This document shows positions 24,591-35,254 of a DNA stretch of 64,000 nucleotides, one piece after another. The notes under the pieces are model-generated. The model worked only from the letters and a program-made list of their open reading frames with translations, had not been told where the DNA came from and ran no database searches. Made by a program: the position numbers and the translations under genes. This DNA is from Candolleomyces eurysporus (Eukaryota > Basidiomycota > Agaricomycetes > Agaricales > Psathyrellaceae): the NCBI GenBank assembly GCA_027579435.1, contig JANBPK010000919.1, positions 248,001 through 312,000 on the forward strand. The letters run 5' to 3'. The first letter of the stretch is position 1, and every line of letters begins with the position of its first letter.

Positions 24591-25819
24591 TTCCACCTGG
24601 GATTAGTTTAATAGTTGTGGTAGGATCGGGCTTGTGAATCGGAGAGGGGTGCACGGTATGACTGATTGGGGATATTAAACTGATATTCGGGCGACCCTGA
24701 ATTATCTGTAGCAACGATGGACCTGCCGTACGGCTGCTATGAGTGTATGAGAGTCTGGCGAAGCAAAGGAGGATAGCGGAGAGCTAGTAGAACGAAGACG
24801 GAGCAAGATAAAGTCCTGGTCAAGAAATGGTCAAGGGAAGAATCACAGTCTTGTCTTTTGGGACATGACGACTCGGATTTCCTAATCTGGACCTACATAT
24901 CTCCTTCGGTCCAACTTTGCAGGACCGGACCCTCCAAAGCTTGATTTCTTGGCCATTACGCATATTGGAGCATACCATGCATGCTTGGTGCCTCATGTAG
25001 ATGTATATTAGCCTTCGATAACGGTTGCAGATATCTCGGTTGCACCCTACAATACACGCCCGCTCTCCTCGTGGAATGTTATCTACGTAAGTTCTGTTAG
25101 CATCCGTGAAAGCCGCAACCCGGTGCAAAAGTACCAAGACGAACGATATTGATGCTGAATTTGTCAGTGCGCAAACAAAATAAATTGCTGTCCTTTGAAG
25201 CTTTGAGGAATGTGACTGACTTTTATTCGCCGAGTACCTACATCGGTCTGATGATGTGATCACCGTCCCGAAGAAGCCTCACAGAAAGGAAGGCGCCAGT
25301 GGCTCCAGTGTGGTCCCCAACGCACTCCTTTGTCTTCAATCGAAATCACAGTGCTTGGCACCCGAACCCTGCTCACTGGGCTCCTGTTTCCCGAACAGAT
25401 TCCGGCCGCCCAATCAAAGCGGGACGTCACACAAAAGGAGTGATTGTGGCTAAATATGGCCCTCGGCGTCATTGAGGAAGCATCCCTTCATATCCCTTCA
25501 TAATTCATTCCAAAGCGTAACTAATTCGTGAAACAAGGGTCATCCGCGTCATAATCAAAGCATCCACTTCTATAATGATATCGCTACGTGTAATAAAGTT
25601 GGGGATATAGGTAGCTTGAGGTAAAAAGCACGTCAACGAGGGGATGAGCATATATGCCAGGTAAAAAGGAATAAGTAAAACTTCCAGGTGTATGAAAATC
25701 GATATCCGTAACCGTATTCAGTCTTTTATTACCAGACATGCCGTTGTCCGACGGCTTGCCTCCAGGGGAAGAAGTAGAGTAATGGCTAAGAGAGGTAAGA
25801 TGTCCGAATCCTACTTAAC
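24591..25819. other. intergenic, no supported gene
   Basis: About 1.2 kb upstream of the kinase and downstream of the CBS/PB1 gene. A 147-codon minus-strand frame at 24820-25263 has no motif and no codon pattern like the neighbours. Confidence 0.45.
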
Positions 25820-28333
25820 CTAGTACTGAGACGAGGTCAACCTTGAGATCGTGAAAACACCAATGATGACGACCGCAAGAGCGCCAATGCTAGCGGGCAA
25901 GAGCAAATCCTTGGGAATACCAAGCACTTCCTCTGGGCCGTGGTGAACAGGGTATGGTTGAGGGGGTGAAGTCTTAGGAGTCGGAACTTCAGGAGTGGCG
26001 GCAGCGGGAGTGGCGGCGGCAGCTTCTGCTTCTGCCTTTGCAACTTCTTGAGCCTCCTCCTGAGCAGCGGCGGAGACCGCCTGGGCCTTGGCCTCGCTCT
26101 TATCCGCACCAGCCTCCGCCCATCCCTTGCCACCTTGAAGGAAGAGCACAACTCGATCCGATTTGGCAGCCCTGGCAATCTTCACAGCATCGGCGACGTC
26201 ACCATCCGAGGTCATCAACACGCTATCACCATCCTCATCGGTGTAGGAAAGATGGAAATCGTTGGGGTCGGGGTGTTCTTCGCCCTCAGTGGTGGGCTTG
26301 AACTCGGTGAAGAAAGGGTCGATGGCCAACTTTCCAGCAACGATTTCACGGAGATGTTCGATATCGTCGTGGCGCGACTGGAATCGATGGGTGCGACCGC
26401 TAGGGGTGCGGAACTTGAAGACATAGGTGCCATCATCGACCGGGACAGGGACGCCTCCCTGAGGCAGTTGGAAACCCTTCTTCTTTGCATACGCTTCCAG
26501 CACGGAGCCGTTGTCGTCATCGACCACGGAGGCTGAATCATTCGGGTGAACCTCCGAGCCAGGAGATCGCTGAACGTTGAGGCTGTGGCTCGGCGACCCG
26601 AGCGGGAACTGGGATCCCGTTCCAACATGAGAGCCGGAGAAGACAGACTCATTGTCATCGTGTCCAATGGAGTCGAAGAAGCGACCCCACATCGGACCCC
26701 CTTCGGTATCGTTTGCAGAAGCAGAGTCAGCAGCCATCGCATTCATCTAGAGGATTGTCAGATGAATGGACAAAAGGTCAGGAGAGGAGTCATTACCTGT
26801 TCAAGAGTGGCATAGGTCAATTTCAGAACGTCAACAATTGCCACCAATTTCCCATCTTCCTCAATAACAGGAAGGTTCAGATAATGGCCATCTAAGAGAA
26901 AAATCAGAGATGTTCAATCATTAAACAACGCTTTGACTCACTGTGCATCTTCTTCAATGCATCATGGACGGTCATGGTGGGAGGAGCTGTGTCCGGATGA
27001 GGAGTCATGACACGGACAACACTGCACCTTCCAGCGTCGAGGCCAGCAGCGATGACACGAAGGACGACATCCTTGCTAGTGAAGATACCAGCAATCCTAG
27101 GCGGGCCACCCAACGGTTGACCGGGCACAGCGGCGCTTTCCATAACGCAGACCGCGGTCGTTCTCCTTTCCTTCATCAACTTAGCGACCTCCTTGACAGT
27201 CGTCTTGGGACCAACAGTCGCGGGCTGTGTGCGGGAGTCCATGACAGTCGTCAGGTCGGGCAAAGCGGTCTTTTCTCGCAACTTCTCGGCCCAAGCAAGC
27301 ATAGCAGCAGCTTGAGGGTTCGAACTGACGCCTCCAAGCTCGGATTGGACACCGGCCATAGCGCTGAACAGCTGTTCCGAGGCTGCAGAGCTGCGCTCGA
27401 CTTTGCCAAGAGCTTCGTGGAAAACCTTGGTGATATCAAGCAGACCAACGACATTGCCATCTTCGTTACAAACAGGCTTTTGTGCAGGCATGAGCGAGGG
27501 TAACAGGTGATACATAGCATGCGTTGAAGACTTACCAGATGACGGAAGTGCTTGGAAACCATAAGCTGGAGAGCCTCGGTGGCGCTGGTGGTATCCCGCG
27601 TTACCATTGGGTTGCGTGTCATGATCTGGCTTACGGGGGTTGCATGAGGGTCAAGGCCTTCAGCTGTCACCTGCGACCGCAGTTAGTTTGGACTGACCGC
27701 AGCAAAGGATATGAAAGGATTCATACCCGGTAGGCCAAATCCTTTGCCGTGAAGATTCCACTGAGCCCTTCTTCATCGTCAACGACGAGGACACAGTCTG
27801 TTCGCTTCGCAGCACAAAGCTGGCTGGCCTCGGCAACTGTAATGCTTTCTGGGACAGTGAGGGCAGGGCTCGGCTTCAATGCAGCGACAGTTCCTTTAGG
27901 TGCGGGGTTCTTCCGACGAGTGCTGTTGCGGCTGGGGGCTGGCTGGTGAGTCGAAATAGTGCGTTTGCGGGCAAGCTCGGACTCGATCTTCTTTCTAATA
28001 GCCTAGATGAACGTGGTGCGTACTTGGTCAGTATCTGTCACGAGGATTCGACGTGAAATGGGGAGAGGACGGCGTAACGGGCTGCGTTTGGCTTCGTACC
28101 TCATCTCGTTTGCTCTGCTTCTTTCTCGTCTCCGAGAACTGGCTGTAGCCTGACACGGTGCTCATGTTGTTATTCAACGAAGCGGTGGTGTTCTGACGCT
28201 TTTGACCTGGGAGGGGACTGAGGGCGCGTTCGACAGTTGGGTTGCCGGTTGGCGGCGCTGGACTTGAGTAGGGAGTTGGAGACGAGGTCTGGCGAGTTGA
28301 TGCGTGGTGTGTTGGGACTGGTATCCTGGACAT
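25820..28333 (-). CDS. four-CBS and PB1 domain protein, tail-anchored (Mug70-like)
   Basis: Six exons (28100-28333, 27727-28002, 27536-27670, 26942-27476, 26797-26891, 25820-26746) give 733 residues in phase. After a Ser/Pro-rich leader come two CBS pairs. The first runs from ITVAEASQLCAAKRTDCVLV to VVGLLDITKV. The second runs from TTVKEVAKLMKERRTTAV to LVAIVDVLKL and includes GIFTSKDVVLRVIAAGLD. A PB1 domain follows (YVFKFRTPSGRTHRF to SYTDEDGDSVLM). An Ala/Glu-rich linker then leads to one hydrophobic segment (PASIGALAVVIIGVFTI) and a short tail, suggesting tail anchoring. The CBS plus PB1 order matches fission yeast mug70-type proteins. CBS pairs usually bind adenine nucleotides and PB1 pairs with another PB1. 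The partner is unknown. Confidence 0.9.
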
Positions 28334-28672
28334 GAACAGCTGGCGACAACGACCGCGAACTGAACTCTAGTCGACGTCACTGGCGTTCGTGAGAGGGCAA
28401 GTTCTGCGTCGACGCAATCCTTTTCCGGCGCGAAAACTCGGATGGGCATCTCACCATTGTTTGCCCTTGTTTGTACAAAGAGGCGCATAATTATCGTCTC
28501 ACTCAGGGCCAAGTTTCCGTCGGTCTCACTCGTCGTAAAGCCGCTCCTCACCTGCGTCTACCGTTCGATTGAGGACTATCCTGTGGCAATATTTAAGGCA
28601 TGTTTTATTTTTACCGTTTCTACATTGCTACCACAACTCTTCTAGGCTGAAATCGCACATACACGGAGTGCC
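28334..28672. other. divergent promoter region
   Basis: 339 bp between the start codons of the CBS/PB1 gene (minus) and the F-box gene (plus). It should hold both promoters. No other structure seen. Confidence 0.5.
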
Positions 28673-30286
28673 ATGCTTGCTCAAACCGAGCTGGAGATTC
28701 GAGAACGACAAATCAGGACAGAATATCTCGACCGGATAGGAAGGGAACTAGAAGGCCGCAGGTCTGCTCTCACTCAGCAGCTCGACGAGATTAATTCTTC
28801 TCTGTCAGGGCTCTGGACTGAATACGGCCTACTGCATAACTCGGGAGCCTATGTCAACCGCATCCCGACGGAAATTCTCTGCCAAATCTTTTCCTCCTGT
28901 CTGAACGTTCCAAAGCTCAGCGGAGATGGATACTATACGTATGAGCAACGAACCTGTATGGAGGTTGTCCTCACTCATGTTTGCCAACATTGGCGAAACG
29001 TCGCTATCCACGACCCCAACCTATGGCGTTCTTTTCGATACAAGACACCCCGGTGGAAGCGGGACCCGATAAGTCGCTTCAACTCGTACCTACAACGATC
29101 CAACCCGACGACAATCGACCTCTTCATTCATTTCAACTTTTCCTCTCATGAGGACATGACTCTCCTTAGTGCAGCAGTCCTCCGGGTTCAGCGCTGGCGA
29201 CGTGTCACCATTGTTTCAGAGGACAACAAATTCAACTGGTCCCCCTTCCAGTTGGCGCTCAAAGATATTGAAGCGCCGAGCCTCGAATATTTCTCCTTCA
29301 GACCGAGCCTTTTCGTCTCCGGTCATACCAACAGCGGTCAAGTTCTGCCCGTCTCCACATTGGAACCAAAAATCTTCACATTGGGCGCTCCTAAACTGGC
29401 CCATATCCACCTCGACTCGACGGTGCCATACTTCTTCCTTCCTCCACTATCCAACATTACCACTTTCTCTCTCGACGCCAAGTACATCGGTCCCTCGTCA
29501 GTTACATGGGATGCCTTTTTGGACATTATCGCACTCCCCGGCCTGACCAACCTCTCTATTGGCGGAGATGTGCTGTTGGGACCTTCCCACGACCAGCTTC
29601 ACAAACCCATCCAAGCCAACGCGCTTCAGCACCTCCGGTGGTCCGTCGACCCAGACCGCCTCAACCACTTCCTCTCCTACCTCTCCGCCCCCAAACTAGA
29701 AACCCTTGTCCTCTGCCGCATGCACCTACCCTCCGTACCAAACACGCCCACCGCTTCCATTTCCTTACTCTCCCTCCGCTCACTATACATAATAGAATGC
29801 GCCAACCTCGCATCATCCCATTACATCCACTTCCTAGCCTCCGGATGTCCTAACGTCACACACCTCTCCATGTCCTACTACCGACCCGAAAGTGGACACC
29901 TCCTCGGCTACCTAAACCAAGAAGCAGAGGAAGGGAGATGCCACTGGACCAACCTCGAGACGGTGACGACCTACATCGACGGCGCCGACACAGTCGCTCC
30001 TTACCTCAGCTTCGTGCAGCCGCGCAAACGCCCGTCGAACTCGTCAAACTCGGAGGGCGCGCTGCAGCGACCTCTGACGCTCCGAGTCAGCAAGCGTCTG
30101 CTTTCGATGTGGACAACCCATCTCCCAGAAGGTTGGACGGAGCTGAAGGATATGTGCAATGTGACTTCTTGGACCTCAGCCACAGATATATTGCCGACAC
30201 AGTGGCCTCCTGGTTGTAGCAACCGCGTCATGAAGAACGACCGTTCGAGCCAGTTTAATTTCGCTGTTGACTGGAACGAGTTCTAG
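28673..30286 (+). CDS. F-box-like protein, single exon
   Basis: 537 residues without introns. An N-terminal coiled-coil-like stretch (LEIRERQIRTEYLDRIGREL) is followed by an F-box-like motif around residues 60-120: VNRIPTEILCQIFSSCL, then LTHVCQHWRNVAIHDPNLW. The remainder has the leucine-rich, irregular-repeat character of Agaricomycete F-box/LRR-type proteins. These usually recruit substrates to SCF ubiquitin ligases. It is related in layout to, but clearly distinct from, the four genes at 37-49 kb. The substrate is unknown. Confidence 0.8.
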   Translation: MLAQTELEIRERQIRTEYLDRIGRELEGRRSALTQQLDEINSSLSGLWTEYGLLHNSGAYVNRIPTEILCQIFSSCLNVPKLSGDGYYTYEQRTCMEVVLTHVCQHWRNVAIHDPNLWRSFRYKTPRWKRDPISRFNSYLQRSNPTTIDLFIHFNFSSHEDMTLLSAAVLRVQRWRRVTIVSEDNKFNWSPFQLALKDIEAPSLEYFSFRPSLFVSGHTNSGQVLPVSTLEPKIFTLGAPKLAHIHLDSTVPYFFLPPLSNITTFSLDAKYIGPSSVTWDAFLDIIALPGLTNLSIGGDVLLGPSHDQLHKPIQANALQHLRWSVDPDRLNHFLSYLSAPKLETLVLCRMHLPSVPNTPTASISLLSLRSLYIIECANLASSHYIHFLASGCPNVTHLSMSYYRPESGHLLGYLNQEAEEGRCHWTNLETVTTYIDGADTVAPYLSFVQPRKRPSNSSNSEGALQRPLTLRVSKRLLSMWTTHLPEGWTELKDMCNVTSWTSATDILPTQWPPGCSNRVMKNDRSSQFNFAVDWNEF

Positions 30287-30844
30287 AGGATCCAGCGACA
30301 ATCTCTAGCTTTTTACGTATAGAATCAGTTATTATTTAATAATAGACGGCCTCGTCCTGACGTAGACTCGATATATATTTTACCCTAGCCCGATACTAAC
30401 TAGAAGAGTTTCTTGGAATCAGATTCTGTTGATCACGGTGATATTTTGTAGACTCGATATATATTTTACCCTAGCCCGATACTAACTAGAAGAGTTTCTT
30501 GGAATCAGATTCTGTTGACCATGGTGATATTTTGCCAAAGGAGGAGAAAAGTCTTTGATTTAGCATTCTAATCCCAAGCGTCCATCATTGGTTCGTGACA
30601 AGCATAGAGGAAACGCAACGCGCAAAGAAGCCAATAGCGATAACAACAACATACTGAGTACGACCGACAGCGGCAATATTTAATGATAAATGCCTACTAG
30701 GGACGTGCTAGAAAATAATTAACAGATGCAAGCCAATTTTTCCACCCAAGAATGACTTCAGACATCCCTGAAGCTGTGAGGCGACGAACCGTCCCAGTGT
30801 CTATAGCCCATACTCAATACCGAAGTTGGTACAACGAAGACATT
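30287..30844. other. intergenic with 3' UTR and tandem repeat
   Basis: About 560 bp between two convergent genes. It holds an 86-bp tandem duplication (listed separately) and AT-rich sequence. No gene seen. Confidence 0.5.
30362..30533. repeat. 86-bp tandem duplication
   Basis: Two adjacent copies of an 86-bp unit beginning gtagactcgatatatatttt (30362-30447 and 30448-30533). They differ at only two positions (gatcacggtg versus gaccatggtg). Near identity implies recent slippage or unequal exchange. It lies in the 3' flank of the F-box gene. Confidence 0.9.
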
Positions 30845-32095
30845 CTAACGACGCGCGGGCCCAGCGTTGGGAGTACCAGGAGCCTGAAGAACACTCCCGC
30901 CCCAAGTTGCTACAAGACCCCTAATCCTCTGCCAAACTTGTCCAACAACGGGAGGGATGCCAGGCCGCGTGGTGAGGCCGGTCACTTGTGCATCAGCATG
31001 AGCTAGTGCGTGTCGGGTGAAGGCACTTTGATAATATCTCTGGCGCAGGAAGTGGCCATAGATAAGAGGGGAGAGGAGGGAGTTCTGGAAGGTGATTGCA
31101 CCCAAGATGACGCGAACGAAAATCAAGATCTCAGCGTACGCGACAACAGACATGGCGCGGTCATAGTTGGCTATCGTTCGAATGTCAGTGGTGAACGTTC
31201 CATGCTTGCAAGAACCGTGTACTCACCCTTGACCCAGACTTGGAGCTTCTTGGCGAGGGGAGGGGGTGTAGGAGGACCTCCAGCAGTGGCAGGAGGGCCA
31301 GGGGGCAAGAATTGGGGCATCAAGGTCGTACGAGCGAAAGTGAGTGCGTGGAACAAGGAGAAGATAGCGTATGGCAAGATTGCAACTACATTGAAAAATC
31401 AAGTTGAGCAAAAAGGCAAGAGTAGAAAAGATGGTTCGTACTGGTGACAGGCTTGGAGGTGAACCAGAAGAAGGCGAGAATGAAATATTGAACGTTCTAC
31501 AAAATCATCAATGGACGGTTCGTCAACGAAACACGAAGGATGCACGCACTTCGTCAAGAAGCGCCCGTTTGACCCAGGCAGCATTTGGTTGGGGTGTCTA
31601 CAGACGCCCAAGATCAAAATTTAGTCAAGGCATCAACAAGGGAAGCACGCACACCCAGAGATTTGCTACACGAGAACGGTTAAGCAGAGTTCGATACTAA
31701 ATGAAAGGAGACACATACTGGCAAACGATGGCATAACTGGTCAAGGCACCGAGGAAGCCGGCTACACAGATTGGTATGTGGTGAGCTGCATGAATCCGGA
31801 CACGGGTGGAGAACACGAGGCGCGCCAACGGCAAACAGGAATCGCCTCAGGGCAGCACTAGTAGGCCAGCGCCGCCCAAAGCATTCTCCAAGAGCCCAAA
31901 GTGAGGGAATACACACCTTTGTACCACCATGACGAAGGGCTCCCAAAAGTGATCCAAGACAGAAATATCCTGAGGGCGGATGCAAGCAGAACAAAGTGTC
32001 CTCCAGCCCAAATGTAATGCTACGAGTATGGGGGTAGACGGGTCAGAGAAACGTTGAACGGTGACGACGGGTCGACATACCTGAGACGTCGCCAT
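30845..32095 (-). CDS. TMEM33/Pom33 family membrane protein
   Basis: Eight exons (32081-32095, 31917-32019, 31719-31761, 31653-31665, 31550-31597, 31442-31496, 31227-31385, 30845-31170) give 253 residues in phase. Segments in order: HYIWAGGHFVLLASALRIFL, AGFLGALTSYAIVCHKSLG, TPQPNAAWVKRALLDENVQY, FILAFFWFTSKPVTVAILPY, AIFSLFHALTFARTTLMPQF, then SVVAYAEILIFVRVILGAIT and LIYGHFLRQRYYQSAFT. Several hydrophobic membrane segments and the VAILPYAIFSLFHALTF region fit the TMEM33/Pom33/Per33 family of ER and nuclear-envelope proteins, linked in yeast to pore assembly. The fourth exon is a 13-nt micro-exon without which the frame fails. Confidence 0.85.
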
Positions 32096-32516
32096 CGAGA
32101 GTTAAGATTCCAGGAGCAATACGACAGGTAGAAGCGAACGCAGATACCGCAGCGTCGGTGTCGTGTCACACAAGAGCTGGTGGCAGAGACTAAGATAAAG
32201 AAGGTGTGTCAGAGAGAGAGATGGAGTAGCAGGGAAACAGGGCCTACGAGCTTATAAGGGGAGGGGAAAGCGAGATAGTCCACTGACGAAGATGCAGCAG
32301 CAAGCCGGAGGAGCTCTCGCAACCACCAGATGACGCCTCCAATGAAAACGTGTAATACTGGCACACGACCACGTGACTCACCACGGCGTTTCGTACGTCA
32401 TTCCTTGCGCTGCCTTTTGCCAGCCTTTCGTCCAGTGAGTTTCCAACTGACTCGAAATATTCATCCATCTTATCTTCTCATGCAGCCAGGAAGTGGAATA
32501 GTGACGTGTCGCAAGA
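32096..32516. other. divergent promoter region
   Basis: 421 bp between the TMEM33-like gene (minus) and PTH2 (plus). No reading frame worth reporting; both promoters are expected here. Confidence 0.5.
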
Positions 32517-33471
32517 ATGGCCTCTTCATCATCCCCCAAAGAGGGTGAGCATATCGTACAATTTCGCTGCCTATGTCGCTTACAGGACGTCAGTCGCTCT
32601 TCTTGCTGCCCTTTCGCTGGCTTCACTCGGCGCTGGCTACTTTCTCGGTGCTCGTTCGACCTCGGTCACAGAATCGATTGCGCCCACCTTCCCTGAACCA
32701 GCCGCCCTTGGTCCTTCCAACTCCTCTGCTCTGAACACAACGGACCCGAAGCCTGAGGATTCACAAAACACGGCGGACCCGGAGCCTGAGGACGAAGATG
32801 AAGACGACTTCGAAGACGTTGCTGACGGGGATCTGTCTGCAATTTCAGCCGGTTTCACCGAGCCATGCAAACTTGTTCGTCGCTTTCCACTCTGACTTTG
32901 AGGCACGACTCGAAAACTATAACAGGTCCTCGTGGTGAGAACGGACTTAGGGATGACTTCTGGAAAGATCGCAGCTCAGTAAGCATCCTTCACTCCTCGA
33001 CCCGTTTCGTCCTTTTCACCTGCATCAATCACAGATGCGGGTAAGTGCCTTCCCTCGCGAAAACACTGCGCATTTTCTCAGAATTTCCAGGCACGCGACT
33101 CTCGCGTGTTATAAAGCACTGGCGAAAAAGAATATGAAACTCATCCAGCATTGGGAGCGCACTGGGTACGAATTCTGGTTTCCGATTCTAGTGTCCTTCT
33201 CATAGCCCCTCAGCCAGGCTAAGATTGCCCTAAAGGCGGCCTCAGAAGACGAGATCCTAGAACTAGAAGCCATCGCTAAAAGCCTCAATCTGTGTGCTCG
33301 CTCCATTCTGGATGCGTGAGTTATTCTTCGCTTGACTGAGCTCAAGACCACTGCTAAACCGTTCACAGTGGCAGAACGCAGATCGCGGCCGGGTCAAGGA
33401 CGGTACTGGGTATTGGTCCAGCGCCTGTTTCGCTCGTTAACCAGGTGACCGGTCACTTGAAGCTCCTTTAG
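32517..33471 (+). CDS. PTH2: peptidyl-tRNA hydrolase 2
   Basis: Seven exons (32517-32544, 32594-32874, 32926-32978, 33035-33040, 33091-33165, 33214-33315, 33369-33471) give 215 residues in phase. It cleaves peptidyl-tRNA released from stalled ribosomes. The Pth2 fold is plain: [46 protein letters not shown], then [20 protein letters not shown] and [11 protein letters not shown] at the very end. The N-terminus has a hydrophobic anchor ([18 protein letters not shown]) and an acidic linker (DEDEDDFED). This resembles animal PTRH2, which is anchored in the mitochondrial outer membrane. The fourth exon is only six bases (atgcgg) and supplies the conserved Cys-Gly. Confidence 0.93.
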
Positions 33472-33676
33472 TCTCTTAACGGCAANTTTTTTTGCCCAGT
33501 AGACCCAATGTTATTTGAGTCCGTGAGTCACAATCAATCGTCAGGAACCTACACTAATGGTACATCTCAGATGCTGATCTATCTACGTTGACATTTGGCC
33601 GCTGTAAACCTGTACATGCAAATCTCAAAAGTCCCAAGTCCTGTACATAGTGTCCGTTACACGCCGAATCCCAGTC

Positions 33677-34436
33677 CTAAATCGCTCGGAACGCCCGACT
33701 TCGTCGCAGAGGCATAGGTTGGATCTCCTCGATAGAATTTGTGGACGCGTCTGTGTCGTCAAGGTCCTCGAGCCGGCTCTTGCCCAGAACTTGCCTTCGC
33801 GCCACCCTGCTAGCCCCGCTCTTTGCTTTCCCGCCCTTTCCAGCATTATCTTGACAAAACAAAACATGCATCAGCGTCGTAGAATGTGCGGTAGAGCCAA
33901 CGAGACTTACGAGAGAACAACTGGATCACCGAGCCGGGCGTGGTCACGCCGCCGCCCGTGGCAGTTCCTCCAGCCCCGCTATAGGCGTTCCCCGAGTTCC
34001 TGCTCAAAGCAACGTTGTCGAAGTTGGCGCCTGTCAATGGAACGCCGTTGGTGACCCCTCCAACTGGGATGATCCTGCTGCTCGGACCGAGTATCCTGCT
34101 CAAGCCCCCGAGTCTGCCACCACCGCGAGCGGCGGTTGCAGGCCCCGACGAAGCGTCCCCGGCGTTTCCTCCGTTTTCNGAGGATACACTTAGGATGGAC
34201 TTGCCACCCGTGACCGCGTCGATGAGGCTAGGTTGCGGAGAAACGGTGACGGAGCCGCCGGATGCGTTCCCCCCTGCGCCAGAATAGCTGTTGCGAGTGG
34301 TGTCGACCTCGGACAAAGAAGTGAGGGGTTCTGGTGAGGCAGCGGGCTCTGGCTCTGGCGAAGCGATTGGAATGCCGAGAGAATAAGGGAGGAGGACCCA
34401 TAGGGCGCAGAAGGTGATGAATCGTAGGGAAAGCAT
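33677..34436 (-). CDS. small secreted Gly/Ser-rich protein
   Basis: Two exons (33911-34436, 33677-33849) give 232 residues. The start MLSLRFITFCALWVLLPYSL is a good signal peptide, followed by a Pro/Glu-rich stretch (PEPEPAASPEP). Two imperfect internal repeats, NSYSGAGGNASGGSV and NAYSGAGGTATGGGV, bracket a Gly-rich centre. The second exon is basic, then acidic. The N at 34179 lies in the first exon but does not alter frame. The family is not recognised. The layout fits small secreted proteins of basidiomycetes, but no function can be given. Confidence 0.7.
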
Positions 34437-35254
34437 AGTTGGTGTTGGTGAATAGTTAGATGATGGATAGTTTGAGAAGAAAAGAAAGGTTGTGGAATAG
34501 ATAGTTAGTAGTGAGTCTGTGGTATAGGATGAGGCGTTCGCGNCCTACGGGCACCCTTTTTATTTCCAATGAGCTGGAGGCTGACCATCTTCAAAATGTT
34601 CTCTGCCTCAGCCTCCCAACTGTTATCGTCCGCCGCCCGCCAAAGGCCAGCCCCTCGCGTCAGCACTTGGCATCAGCAATCATTTTCGCCTTAGCGAGTC
34701 AGACCAAAAGAGGCAGCTATGACGAAAGATGTCTGATACACTTTATCTTGGTTCGCACTCTTGGCCCATTTTGTCGAAATTTCCATAGAGTTCGATGTAA
34801 ACCCTGCTCCATGGCCACCACCGCCTCCCTTCGTTGAACTCATTGCTCCAGGTGCGTATTTGCGCCACCAGATTGCGTCTGGAAAGGCTTTCATCGGATA
34901 CGACCAACGTCAACTGAGCCCGACTCAGGTTAGGTTAGGGACGCCAACGATTGGAGAAAGCGACTCCAGCTCCACTGCACTGCGCTACGTTGCCGACCAC
35001 CCCAAGACAGTATCCACCTTTTCGAAACAATACAAAACCACGGATGACCCGGGCTGTTAGGACCTTTTCGGTACGCAGCTTTGGATACCAGTCTAAATCG
35101 TCCTGACAATCTGTTCTTCCGTCGACTCGAAATACTTCATCCACGTCACCAACTCAAGCTCCCTCTATTTGCACTGAAGCGCACCAGCGCCGACTCCTAC
35201 TCACTAGATCTCACCTGAACCTCGAATCCTTTGTCCCGCACCGCTGTTAACATC
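34437..35254. other. divergent intergenic region
   Basis: About 820 bp between the secreted protein (minus) and the Mpv17-type gene (plus). Frames at 34511-34837 and 34761-35060 overlap and show no motif. Ambiguous base at 34543. Confidence 0.45.

Noticed and set aside
24820..25263. 147-codon minus-strand frame
   Set aside because: No motif; located in an AT-rich intergenic stretch.
33438..33452. Copy of the GTGACCGGTCAC palindrome as a regulatory site
   Set aside because: It lies within the PTH2 coding exon (VTGH, conserved in the family), so coding constraint explains it.
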